Source: CAINEC01 sp046303115
GTDB taxonomy: Bacteria; Bacteroidota; Bacteroidia; AKYH767-A; OLB10
DNA length: 32,521 nucleotides
NCBI GenBank assembly: GCA_046303115.1
Contig: JBKCGZ010000091.1
Span: 1-32,521 of the forward strand
Reading direction: 5' to 3'
Positions 1 to 6,559 of this stretch are shown here, one piece after another. The position numbers and the translations under genes are program-made. Below the pieces are notes generated by a model, which made no database searches, had not been told where the DNA came from, and saw only the letters and a program-made list of their open reading frames with translations. Numbering within the stretch: the first letter of the stretch is position 1; every line of letters begins with the position of its first letter.

Positions 1-63
1 ATCATTTACTCCATAAAAATCAACTGCATTTGCAAACTCAATTGGAATTATTACCTCTTTCAA
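1..63 (-). CDS. Possible N-terminus of a leftward gene, cut by the window edge
   Basis: Read leftward from a TTG codon at 63-61, 21 codons stay open to the window edge. The peptide begins (M)KEVIIPIEFANAVDFYGVND. An in-frame TGA lies directly before the TTG, so a longer N-terminus is excluded. The pattern IPIEF...DFYGVND recalls the first residues of Bacteroidota PhoH-like ATPases, which often read ...EFFGVNN, but 21 residues are too few to assign a family. No clear -7 box was seen. This is either the true start of a gene lying mostly outside the window or a chance open frame. Confidence 0.3.
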   Translation of the reverse strand, partial: MKEVIIPIEFANAVDFYGVND

Positions 64-151
64 TCAAAAAATATTTAAATTATTAATTTCACCTGATGAT
101 TTGTCTGTTCGACCTTTCAAAAATAGGAAATTAATATTTCAGATAAAATAA

Positions 152-366
152 ATGTCACTTGAAATAAAAGTTAAATTAGCTAATTGCCGTTCAAAATTAC
201 AAATCTCTGAATTAGCCAATGCAATCATTCGAATCAAAAGCTACTTTCTGACTATTACAAACTAACTTCAGAAAAAGGATACGAAGATGCAGAACAAAAT
301 CCGACGAAAGATAAATGCACCTTTCAATTGCGATTAAAAACTGTGTTATCTTTGAAGACTGAATAA
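152..366 (+). pseudogene. Possible frameshifted coding remnant upstream of the GT9 gene
   Basis: Two short rightward frames join end to end. The first begins ATG at 152 and runs 37 codons to a TAA at 263-265 (MSLEIKVKLANCRSKL...). The second is open from 211 to a TAA at 364-366 and reads like protein in its second half (LLSDYYKLTSEKGYEDAEQN...). Joining them needs a frameshift near 215-230. The region lies between the leftward partial gene and the GT9 gene, whose promoter overlaps its 3' end. It could be a decayed gene, a sequencing error in a real ~70-residue gene, or chance. Confidence 0.2.
328..354 (+). promoter_or_regulatory. Bacteroidota-type promoter for the GT9 gene
   Basis: TATCTTTG at 347-354 matches the -7 box TAnnTTTG exactly. 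TTG at 328-330 can serve as the -33 element with a 16-base spacer, slightly short. Transcription would begin near 360, leaving about 12 bases before the GTG start at 372 and supporting that start. Confidence 0.5.
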
Positions 367-371
367 CCGAA

Positions 372-1358
372 GTGAAGAAAGTCCTCATCATACAAACAGC
401 CTTTATTGGAGATGTCATTTTAAGTACATCATTGATCGCTTCATTAAAGGCCAGTAATCCATCTTTTTTAATAGATGTCTTAGTTAGGAAGGGAAACGAA
501 TCATTGCTTCAAAATAATCCTGCAATAGAAAACATCCATGTTTGGGATAAATCACAGCATAAGATCAGTAGTATTTTTCAGATGGTCAGAAAAATCAGAA
601 GTGAGAAATACGATTTAATTATCAATTTACAACGATTTGCTTCGTCTGGAATTATGACCGTATTAGGAGGAGCAACAGAATCAAGGGGATTCAGTAAAAA
701 TCCTCTATCGATCTTCTTTTCAAAAAAATATACGCATCAAATTGATCCGGCGAATCCAGTTCATGAGACAAGCAGAAACTTTTCTGTGGTTGCTGACCTA
801 TGTGAAGGAACTATTCATCGTCCTATTTTATTTCCTTCGGAAGAAGATTTTAAATGGGTGGAAAAATATAAGTCGACAGAGTACATATGCCTTGCTCCTG
901 CCAGTATTTGGTTTACCAAGCAATTGCCTTTTGAAAAATGGGTTGAATTAATTCAGCAATACCATTTAAAATTTCCCTCTCATGCCATTTACATTTTAGG
1001 AGGTAAAGCGGATGCAGCGTTAGGAGATAAATTAATTCATGCTGTTAATTGTGCTAAACTTAACAATCTCTGTGGACAATTAAATTTTATGCAAAGTGCG
1101 GCCTTGATGAAGGGTGCAAGAATGAACTATGTCAACGATTCTGGTCCATTACACATCTGTTCGGCCATGAATGCTCCTGTAACAGCATTCTTTTGTTCGA
1201 CCACACCAGCATTCGGATTTGGCCCTTTGTCTGACCAATCAACCATAGTTGAAAGCCAACTAGAATTAGCTTGTAAGCCTTGCGGTTTACATGGTTATAA
1301 GTCCTGCCCTAAAGGACATTTTAACTGCGGAAAAAGTATTCAAATCCACATTCAATAA
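372..1358 (+). CDS. Glycosyltransferase family 9 (heptosyltransferase-like)
   Basis: This is a 328-residue GT-B fold enzyme of family GT9, which transfers heptose or a similar sugar from a nucleotide donor during lipopolysaccharide core or other envelope glycan synthesis on the inner face of the membrane. The N-terminus MKKVLIIQTAFIGDVILSTS is the typical acceptor-domain opening. The donor-domain signature NDSGPLHICSA is present, as are the KQLPFEKW and ILGGK segments. The C-terminal tail carries Cys301, Cys304, Cys312 and Cys319, a cluster I recall in Bacteroidota members but whose role I do not know. The start is GTG, supported by a -7 box ending 18 bases upstream. No other LPS gene is adjacent, so the exact sugar cannot be inferred. 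Confidence 0.85.
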   Translation: MKKVLIIQTAFIGDVILSTSLIASLKASNPSFLIDVLVRKGNESLLQNNPAIENIHVWDKSQHKISSIFQMVRKIRSEKYDLIINLQRFASSGIMTVLGGATESRGFSKNPLSIFFSKKYTHQIDPANPVHETSRNFSVVADLCEGTIHRPILFPSEEDFKWVEKYKSTEYICLAPASIWFTKQLPFEKWVELIQQYHLKFPSHAIYILGGKADAALGDKLIHAVNCAKLNNLCGQLNFMQSAALMKGARMNYVNDSGPLHICSAMNAPVTAFFCSTTPAFGFGPLSDQSTIVESQLELACKPCGLHGYKSCPKGHFNCGKSIQIHIQ

Positions 1359-1431
1359 ATTTTACATATTGATTTTCAAACAATTGGTTAATTTTTTACA
1401 TTAATATGTTATAACCATTGTTGTATATACA

Positions 1432-1439
1432 TATATTTG
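1432..1439 (+). promoter_or_regulatory. -7 promoter box of the YceI gene
   Basis: TATATTTG followed by C matches TAnnTTTG. It ends one base before an ATG at 1441, which would therefore lie at or before the transcription start. Translation most likely begins at the next in-frame ATG, 1459. No good -33 element was seen at the usual distance. Confidence 0.55.
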
Positions 1440-1458
1440 CATGAAAATAAATAACACA

Positions 1459-2043
1459 ATGAAAAAAATAATCTTAACATTAGCGATTGCCGCATTAGGG
1501 TTTACGGCATCAGCACAAAGCAAATGGAATGTAGACCCATCACATTCGAACGTTAAATTTTCTGTTTCACACATGGTGATTTCAGAAGTGGAAGGATCTT
1601 TCTCTGGATATGAAGGAACACTTGATGCTCCAGGAGCTGACTTCAACAATTCATCAATTAATTTTAGTGTGAATGTTGGAACTGTAAATACAAACAGTGA
1701 ACAACGTGATGGACATTTAAAGAGTGCTGACTTTTTTGATGTGGCTAAATACCCAACAATGAATTTCAAAAGCACTTCTTTTAAGAAAACAACTGGCAAC
1801 AATTACCAATTAGAAGGAAACTTAACCATTAAGGGAGTAACGAAAAAAGTAACATTTGATGTGACTTATGGTGGAACAGTTAAAGATCCTTATGGAAACA
1901 TCAAAGCAGGCTTTAAAGCAAAAGGAAGCATCAAGCGCATGGATTATGGTTTAACATGGAGCGCGTTAACAGAAGCAGGTGGAATGGTTGTAGGTGATGA
2001 AGTTGCAATCATGTTTAACATTGAATTAGCGAAAGCAAAATAA
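1459..2043 (+). CDS. YceI family exported protein
   Basis: The predicted product has 194 residues. MKKIILTLAIAALGFTASAQ is a clear Sec signal peptide with cleavage after SAQ, so the protein is periplasmic or secreted. The mature part begins WNVDPSHSNVKFSVSHMVIS, the hallmark of YceI-like lipocalin-fold proteins, which bind isoprenoid-type lipids in structurally studied members. Later family blocks include RDGHLKSADFFDVAKYP, LTIKGVTKKV and FKAKGSIKRMDYGL. An upstream ATG at 1441 would add six residues but sits at the promoter, so 1459 was chosen. The gene has its own promoter and a strong terminator at 2073-2101 and is probably monocistronic. The physiological ligand cannot be told from sequence. 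Confidence 0.9.
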   Translation: MKKIILTLAIAALGFTASAQSKWNVDPSHSNVKFSVSHMVISEVEGSFSGYEGTLDAPGADFNNSSINFSVNVGTVNTNSEQRDGHLKSADFFDVAKYPTMNFKSTSFKKTTGNNYQLEGNLTIKGVTKKVTFDVTYGGTVKDPYGNIKAGFKAKGSIKRMDYGLTWSALTEAGGMVVGDEVAIMFNIELAKAK

Positions 2044-2072
2044 TTAACAATAGTATCTGAATTAGTTTTTCC

Positions 2073-2101
2073 AAGACCTTCGAATTTCGGAGGTCTTTTT
2101 T
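2073..2101 (+). terminator. Rho-independent terminator after the YceI gene
   Basis: AAGACCT at 2073-2079 pairs with AGGTCTT at 2091-2097, extended inward by a T-G wobble and CG/CG around a five-base loop. A run of T follows to 2101. It closes the YceI transcript. Confidence 0.85.
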
Positions 2102-2135
2102 ATTGGATAAAATTACTTTAGCAAAAAAAAAGAAA

Positions 2136-2663
2136 ATGGAATTAGGAATTGGTTCACGTGTTAGACATCCAGAATTTGGAGCAGGAGTAATTATCAATGT
2201 TAAGGCTCGTACTTACTTGATTGTTTTTATTGATAAAGGACAGATTGAAGTTGCTAAAACATACATATCACTCGAGACAATAGAGGCAGTTGAACCCGAT
2301 TCAGACCTTGTTAGTTTGTTTGATGTTGAACGCAGCTTAACCAATATTATCAAGCGCTACAGTGATATTCAAGAGACGGTCCCGATGGGTGCAAAGTGGA
2401 CAGGAGGCAAAATGATTTTACAGCCGGGCAATCCTGGTTTGCAAGGAAAAGAAATTCCGATTGACGTATTTTTTAATAAGATTATTATGGTGCGTGATCG
2501 CTTACGTGTGATGGAGCAACGCATCAATGCGCATGATAAATTAACGGAAGAAGATAAAATCAATTTGCAACAATACCTGACACGTATTTACGGCTCATTA
2601 ACAACATTCAACGCACTCTTTAAAGAAACCGATGATTACTTTAAAGGCGAAAAAACAAGCTAG
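2136..2663 (+). CDS. Bacteroidota protein of unknown function with RVRHPEFGAG motif
   Basis: The product is about 175 residues, cytosolic, with no signal peptide or membrane segment. The N-terminal ~45 residues (GSRVRHPEFGAGVIINVK then a beta-rich stretch) resemble the small SH3/Tudor-like barrel at the end of UvrD/PcrA helicases, which carries a similar HPxFGxG pattern; this is a resemblance, not an assignment. The rest is mostly helical and charged (RDRLRVMEQRINAHDKLTEEDK). A TTG at 2103 could add 11 residues, mainly lysines, but it lies at the end of the preceding terminator, so ATG 2136 was chosen. Its stop overlaps the stop of the convergent gene in the sequence CTAG. Function unknown. 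Confidence 0.7.
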   Translation: MELGIGSRVRHPEFGAGVIINVKARTYLIVFIDKGQIEVAKTYISLETIEAVEPDSDLVSLFDVERSLTNIIKRYSDIQETVPMGAKWTGGKMILQPGNPGLQGKEIPIDVFFNKIIMVRDRLRVMEQRINAHDKLTEEDKINLQQYLTRIYGSLTTFNALFKETDDYFKGEKTS

Positions 2664-4192
2664 TTTTTGTTTTTAGTAAAATCAGGTTCGTATTTTTTGT
2701 GACGCACTTTGGCTTCAAACCATTGATGAAAGATAATCAGTTCGTGACTTCTCGGAATCCATTTGTAATCGGCATTAATAGACTGAAGTAAAAGAAAATC
2801 CTTTTTCTTATCAAGCCATGTTTCTTTGAAGTCGAAACCATTGATTGCGAGGTGACGAAGAATTCGGAATATAACGACATCGCGTTTACGAATAGATTTC
2901 ATTTTTGAAGTTCGCTCGATATGCTTTCTTAAACTTTCAATACGTTGATCGGCCAAATCGATTTTTTCAGTTTCCAGCGTAAGAAAAATTTGCAATAAAC
3001 GAATTCCAATATTCCACCCCTCCTTTTCATTCTCAATTTCTTTGGTATCTTGTAATTGAAAATTCGACTTTTTATATTCTCCTTGCAAAAACAAAGTCGT
3101 AGCAAGCAAGTATTTTCTTCTTGACAATTCTTCTTCAGTATTACCTATCAAATCTTCTGAAATAATTTCTGTTAATGCCTGATTACTTTTTGAATAGTTT
3201 CCAAGATAAATATTCAAGAAAGCTAATGACTCTTTGTAATAGTTTTTATCTGTTGGACGCAAGCCAGGGAATCGCAAAGCTTCTTCATTACTCTTAACTG
3301 CATCATCATATTTATAATTAAACATTTGTGTTGCTGCTAGATTGGTATACGCCTCTGCAATCCTTGTGAACTGTTTCAATGAAGGTTGATCTTTTAGATG
3401 ATTAATCAATTCCATCAACAAAATTTCAGCATCATCAAATTCTTCTTTCATGTGAAAATATTGCAGTTTCAATAAGGAAAGATTATAATAGACATTCCAA
3501 CTAAACGACTTTTTATTCTCGTGCTCTAAATTTTCAATTGCGGTTTCTAATTCTGCCTTAATGTGCGATTGCAAGGTTGACTTATCTTGTACTTCACGAA
3601 TTAGTTTATAAACTAGATACTGAGCCTCATTTAGCAAGTTCTTCTTAATTTGAAGCTCTTTCATTTCATTGATAATCATCAATGGGTCATGATCAGGAAA
3701 AAGAGAAGCATTTAAAAGGAATTTCAGATTCAAAAAACAGATCCACTCATCGTACAATTCAAACTTTTCAGATAACGAGATCCCTCGTTTCAATATTCGT
3801 ATCATCTCTTTATTCCCGACCCCACGAGCAGCAATATTATAGGAAAGCCCAACAAGTTTTTTCGCCTCCATCAATCCCATAAAATAAGGCGAGTTTACAT
3901 CTTCCCTATACAGATTTACATCGAGGTAGTTGGACTCATACATTTTTTCGCGAAAGCGTTCAACCAATTTGTTAAATGTTGATTTATCTACTTTAACTTT
4001 CCCGTAAATTTTTGCTTGCATTTCACTCTCGGAATATTCCTTTTCCGAATTCAAAATATCAAACAACTTCAATGATTTCGACTGAGTTAAGCTTCCATCT
4101 TCATGGAGCTCTAGAAAGCGACGAAAAGTTTTTCGCTCATTACTTCTCAATCGTGAAAAAAAACTTTGTGTATTCTTAAAAATTTCATTCAT
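2660..4192 (-). CDS. Large helical TPR-like protein of unknown function
   Basis: The product has 510 residues and no signal peptide or transmembrane segment, so it is probably cytosolic. An N-terminal helical section (about 1-75, SNERKTFRRFLELHEDG onward) could be a small helix-turn-helix-like or scaffolding module. The remainder is a run of amphipathic helix pairs resembling degenerate TPR repeats, for example around FTRIAEAYTNLAATQMFNYK and YDDAVKSNEEALRF. A C-terminal basic patch includes KSIRKRDVV. A TTG at 4240 would extend the frame by 16 residues, but ATG 4192 gives the sensible start MNEIFKNTQSFFSRLRS. It is divergent from the small exported gene at 4247 and convergent with the gene at 2136. 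TPR arrays usually mediate protein contacts; the partner is unknown. Confidence 0.7.
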   Translation of the reverse strand: MNEIFKNTQSFFSRLRSNERKTFRRFLELHEDGSLTQSKSLKLFDILNSEKEYSESEMQAKIYGKVKVDKSTFNKLVERFREKMYESNYLDVNLYREDVNSPYFMGLMEAKKLVGLSYNIAARGVGNKEMIRILKRGISLSEKFELYDEWICFLNLKFLLNASLFPDHDPLMIINEMKELQIKKNLLNEAQYLVYKLIREVQDKSTLQSHIKAELETAIENLEHENKKSFSWNVYYNLSLLKLQYFHMKEEFDDAEILLMELINHLKDQPSLKQFTRIAEAYTNLAATQMFNYKYDDAVKSNEEALRFPGLRPTDKNYYKESLAFLNIYLGNYSKSNQALTEIISEDLIGNTEEELSRRKYLLATTLFLQGEYKKSNFQLQDTKEIENEKEGWNIGIRLLQIFLTLETEKIDLADQRIESLRKHIERTSKMKSIRKRDVVIFRILRHLAINGFDFKETWLDKKKDFLLLQSINADYKWIPRSHELIIFHQWFEAKVRHKKYEPDFTKNKN

Positions 4193-4246
4193 ATTGTTTT
4201 TATAATTCAGAAATTTTACTTTCTTTTGTAAGACAAACAATTTTTT

Positions 4247-4483
4247 ATGATAGAGTTAATTATTGCACTTTTAATGAATCTGGGGTTTGCTTTTAATAGC
4301 GACGCCCTTCAGAGCGATACGAATACAATCGTTATTGTGACGGATGAACAAACTGGTCAATCTTACACCTATGGTGGAATTGGCAGCACAGGTGGAGTGG
4401 GAAATTATGAAGGTGCTCCAAATACAATTCACTATATCTTGCATAAAAATAAAGACGGCACTTATGTGTTAATCAGAAGATAA
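4247..4483 (+). CDS. Small exported protein of unknown function
   Basis: A 78-residue protein with a hydrophobic N-terminus (MIELIIALLMNLGFAFNSDA) that looks like a signal peptide or single anchor, though it lacks the usual basic n-region. The mature part is short, Gly/Thr/Tyr-rich and beta-like (GQSYTYGGIGSTGGVGNYEG), ending in basic residues VLIRR. I do not recognise a family. Its reality is supported by a strong terminator directly downstream (4489-4516). A plausible promoter is TTG at 4194-4196, a 20-base spacer, then TACTTTC at 4217-4223, an imperfect -7 box. It is divergent from the helical protein gene, with 54 bases between starts. Confidence 0.6.
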   Translation: MIELIIALLMNLGFAFNSDALQSDTNTIVIVTDEQTGQSYTYGGIGSTGGVGNYEGAPNTIHYILHKNKDGTYVLIRR

Positions 4484-4488
4484 TATTG

Positions 4489-4516
4489 AAGGCATCTTGA
4501 TAGATGCCTTTTTTTT
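4489..4516 (+). terminator. Rho-independent terminator after the small exported protein gene
   Basis: AAGGCATCT at 4489-4497 and AGATGCCTT at 4502-4510 form a perfect 9-bp stem around the loop TGAT. An uninterrupted T run extends to 4516. Confidence 0.9.
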
Positions 4517-4541
4517 ATTCCTCGTAAAATTAAATTAAAAA

Positions 4542-4651
4542 ACTTATAAAATATCACTTTTATTGTACTTTAATTCATTTTAAATAGAATTACTATTTAT
4601 TGATTTTCAATATTTTACAATAATTAAAGTTGATTTAAAGGTTTTATAAGT
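4542..4651. repeat. A+T-rich imperfect inverted repeat in the 4484-4829 gene-free stretch
   Basis: ACTTATAAAA (4542-4551) is matched by TTTTATAAGT (4642-4651). Inside it, ACTTTAATT (4567-4575) is matched by AATTAAAGT (4622-4630). Transcribed, this could fold into one long irregular hairpin. The region is very rich in A and T, so matches of this length are expected fairly often by chance, and no function is claimed. Confidence 0.3.
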
Positions 4652-4708
4652 AATTTTCAAGTGTACTTAAAATCAAATAATGTCCCTTTTTCTTGTTAAA
4701 CGCTTCTT

Positions 4709-4716
4709 TACATTTG
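4709..4716 (+). promoter_or_regulatory. -7 box of a candidate small RNA
   Basis: TACATTTG is an exact TAnnTTTG match. The only nearby TTG (4693-4695) is 13 bases away, short for a -33 element. The box lies inside an inverted repeat, CTTTAC (4706-4711) and GTAAAG (4722-4727). Confidence 0.35.
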
Positions 4717-4721
4717 TTCTT

Positions 4722-4807
4722 GTAAAGGGCTTTGTTTAACAAAGTAAAATTGTTTTGGCTTTTCTGTGTCGCTCAGGTCTCGTTCTAAACGAGACCTTTG
4801 TGTTTTT
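4722..4807 (+). ncRNA. Candidate small RNA or 5' leader, about 85 bases
   Basis: Between a -7 box (4709-4716) and a strong terminator (4775-4807) lies a stretch without a convincing reading frame. It contains a short hairpin, CTTTGTT (4730-4736) with AACAAAG (4738-4744), a T-rich linker, and the terminator stem. The arrangement of promoter box, 5' hairpin, single-stranded linker and terminator is that of a bacterial sRNA. Alternatively it is an attenuator for the TIGR02757 gene starting at 4830. The exact ends are inferred. Confidence 0.4.
4775..4807 (+). terminator. Rho-independent terminator or attenuator before the TIGR02757 gene
   Basis: AGGTCTCGTT (4775-4784) and AACGAGACCT (4788-4797) form a perfect 10-bp stem around CTA, followed by TTGTGTTTTT. 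It lies only 22 bases before ATG 4830 and more than 250 bases past the terminator of the preceding gene. It therefore needs its own upstream transcript, which is the main support for the small RNA. Confidence 0.8.
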
Positions 4808-4826
4808 AACTAAATCCTATTTTTAC
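4797..4826 (+). promoter_or_regulatory. Possible promoter of the TIGR02757 gene
   Basis: TTTG at 4797-4800, a 17-base spacer, and TATTTTTAC at 4818-4826 (a degenerate TAnnTTTG) would start transcription only a few bases before ATG 4830. The -33 element overlaps the foot of the terminator. Confidence 0.3.
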
Positions 4827-4829
4827 CGA

Positions 4830-5600
4830 ATGAAGTTGGAAGAAATTAAGTCGTACTTAGAACAACAACATAACAAATACAATCGAATTGATTTTATTGA
4901 GAACGACCCTATTTTAATTCCACATGCTTACACAAAAAAAGAAGATATTGAAATTAGTGGATTCTTTGCTGCTACATTTGCCTGGGGACAACGTATTACT
5001 ATCATCAACAAAACGAAGCTGTTTTTATCATGGATGGATAATAATCCTTTTCAATTTATTGTGCATGCAAAGTCGAGCGACTTAAAACCCTTTCAAAAGT
5101 TTGTGCATCGAACATTTAATGGTGATGATGCCATTTTTTTAATCAAGCAATTGCAGATAATCTATCAAAAGCACGGAAGCCTTGAAAACAGTTTTCTTCA
5201 ATATCATCAACCAAAACAATTGCCCACCACATTGGCAAATTGGAAAAACGAGCTACTTAAAAGCAATCAGGAACATCATTGCAAAAAACATTTTGGAAAT
5301 CCATTAGAAAACTCCACTGCCAAGCGACTATTAATGTTTTTTCGTTGGATGGTAAGAAATGATAAACGTGGAGTCGATTTCGGTATTTGGAAGCATTTTA
5401 AGCCATCTGAACTTTACATTCCGCTCGATGTTCATACAGGAAATGTTTCGCGCATGCTAGGCTTGCTAAACAGGCCTCAGAATGATTGGAAGTCGGTTGA
5501 TGAATTAACGCATGCTTTACGAAAAATGGATGCAAAGGATCCGATAAAATATGACTTTGCTTTATTTGGAACTGGCGTAGAAGGCGAACTCCAGTTCTAA
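4830..5600 (+). CDS. TIGR02757 (DUF2400) family protein
   Basis: The product has 256 residues, the usual size for this conserved Bacteroidota family of unknown function. Recognisable blocks are the N-terminal HNKYNRIDFIENDPILIPHAY, then ISGFFAATFAWGQR, the central AKRLLMFFRWMVR, the segment VDFGIWKHFKPSELYIPLDVHTG and the C-terminal DPIKYDFALFGTGV. The helical fold with LDVHTGN and a terminal DFALFGxG resembles helix-hairpin-helix DNA glycosylase-like proteins, but activity has not been shown to my knowledge. The frame stays open back to a TTG at 4755; that extension would be read through the terminator stem and lacks family similarity, so ATG 4830 was chosen. Its stop codon directly abuts the stop of the convergent gene at 5601. 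Confidence 0.85.
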   Translation: MKLEEIKSYLEQQHNKYNRIDFIENDPILIPHAYTKKEDIEISGFFAATFAWGQRITIINKTKLFLSWMDNNPFQFIVHAKSSDLKPFQKFVHRTFNGDDAIFLIKQLQIIYQKHGSLENSFLQYHQPKQLPTTLANWKNELLKSNQEHHCKKHFGNPLENSTAKRLLMFFRWMVRNDKRGVDFGIWKHFKPSELYIPLDVHTGNVSRMLGLLNRPQNDWKSVDELTHALRKMDAKDPIKYDFALFGTGVEGELQF

Positions 5601-5981
5601 CTATTTGTAATGCACATTAATTTCTCCATCGGAAGGCAACTCGGTAGAACTATCGCTGGATAATTTTGTCCATACCATATACTTTCCTGTTCCTTTACAA
5701 GCATACCCTACTATAGTATCGTTGGGTGAAAAATTTAGTCGTTGAAAAATCCTCCATCGTTTGTCCTTCTCCTGCACTCCAACTTTTATATCCAATTTTT
5801 CGGTGTAGGTATTTTTTAAATAAACACGGTAAGTCCCTTTGGCTTCAATACATTGCAAACAGGACTTCCCCCACTCCGACTTGTACTTTACAATGTACTT
5901 AGCAAGATCCTCCTCCTCTAAAAAAGCGGAAGAAATAAATCCAACAATTAAAACAACTACTAAAAGAAAATATTTCTTCAC
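5601..5981 (-). CDS. Small exported protein of unknown function
   Basis: Starting from GTG at 5981, the product has 126 residues. MKKYFLLVVVLIVGFISSAF is a signal peptide, so the mature ~105-residue protein is periplasmic or secreted. It has a CxxC-like pair (KSCLQCIEAKGTYRVYLKN) and a third Cys near GYACKGTGKY, with a beta-rich pattern. I do not recognise the family. The GTG shares its first base with the TAG stop of the upstream TPR gene (TAGTG), a typical sign of translational coupling. A TTG three codons earlier (5990) is possible but less likely. The two genes probably form an operon, so this protein may work with the exported TPR protein. No terminator was seen because it ends flush against the convergent gene. 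Confidence 0.6.
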   Translation of the reverse strand: MKKYFLLVVVLIVGFISSAFLEEEDLAKYIVKYKSEWGKSCLQCIEAKGTYRVYLKNTYTEKLDIKVGVQEKDKRWRIFQRLNFSPNDTIVGYACKGTGKYMVWTKLSSDSSTELPSDGEINVHYK

Positions 5982-6499
5982 TACCTGCAATGATTATTTT
6001 TTAGAATGATTATCGCTTCTTGATTGCCCATTTTTTTTGAATAATTCCAATCCTTACATGCCCCTTCAAAATCACCTTGTGCCTTCTTTACAAACCCACG
6101 ATTATTGTAAGCCTCATAATTACCTGCATCAAACTTAAGAACTTTATTAAAATCATTCATGGCTAGGTCGTATTTTTTCAATTTAGAATAAGCACTTCCT
6201 CTCGACAAATAGGCTTGAACATGAGTACTATCATAATTCAATACTGTATTATAATCCGCCAACTCCCCTTCATAATTTCCAACACTCCCCTTTACAAATC
6301 CTCTCTTGATGTATGCATTATAATTGAGCGTATCGAATGATAACGCTTCATCGAGTAATTTAATTGCTTCCTGTGGGTGGCTCAAACGAAATTGCGTCAT
6401 AGCCCTATTGTAAAGCTCATTCGACTTTACCTTATCCTGCGCCATCGTTGAATGATACAACAAAATCAAAATAAGGAATAATTTACCTCTCAATTTCAT
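5981..6499 (-). CDS. Exported TPR-repeat protein
   Basis: The product has 172 residues. MKLRGKLFLILILLYHSTMAQ is a signal peptide cleaved after MAQ, placing the protein in the periplasm or outside. About three to four TPR repeats of 34 residues follow, each with the expected AYxxRGxxxxxxGxYxxAxxDxxxxL pattern: near NAYIKRGFVKGSVGNYEGEL, QAYLSRGSAYSKLKKYDLAM and EAYNNRGFVKKAQGDFEGAC. TPR repeats form a helical groove for binding other proteins. It is probably co-transcribed with the small exported protein at 5601-5981, to which it is joined by a stop-start overlap. The partner and process cannot be identified from sequence. Confidence 0.75.
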   Translation of the reverse strand: MKLRGKLFLILILLYHSTMAQDKVKSNELYNRAMTQFRLSHPQEAIKLLDEALSFDTLNYNAYIKRGFVKGSVGNYEGELADYNTVLNYDSTHVQAYLSRGSAYSKLKKYDLAMNDFNKVLKFDAGNYEAYNNRGFVKKAQGDFEGACKDWNYSKKMGNQEAIIILKNNHCR

Positions 6500-6510
6500 T
6501 AACTTAATTT

Positions 6511-6542
6511 AAAAAAGAAAGGTCGCCAAATGACGACCTTTC
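6511..6542 (-). terminator. Rho-independent terminator of the FKBP gene
   Basis: GAAAGGTCG (6517-6525) and CGACCTTTC (6534-6542) form a perfect 9-bp stem with an 8-base loop. Read leftward, six T follow the stem (A run at 6511-6516). It lies 18 bases after the FKBP stop. Confidence 0.9.
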
Positions 6543-6559
6543 AAATTATTCAACTATTT

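Noticed and set aside
212..418. Leftward 68-codon frame across the GT9 start
   Set aside because: Antisense to the GT9 start and promoter, with low-complexity hydrophobic content and no family pattern.
1441..1458. Upstream ATG of the YceI gene
   Set aside because: It lies one base after the -7 box, at or before the expected transcription start; ATG 1459 begins a standard signal peptide.
4755..4829. N-terminal extension of the TIGR02757 protein from a TTG at 4755
   Set aside because: It would be translated through a strong terminator stem, and the extra residues do not resemble the family; ATG 4830 gives the usual start.
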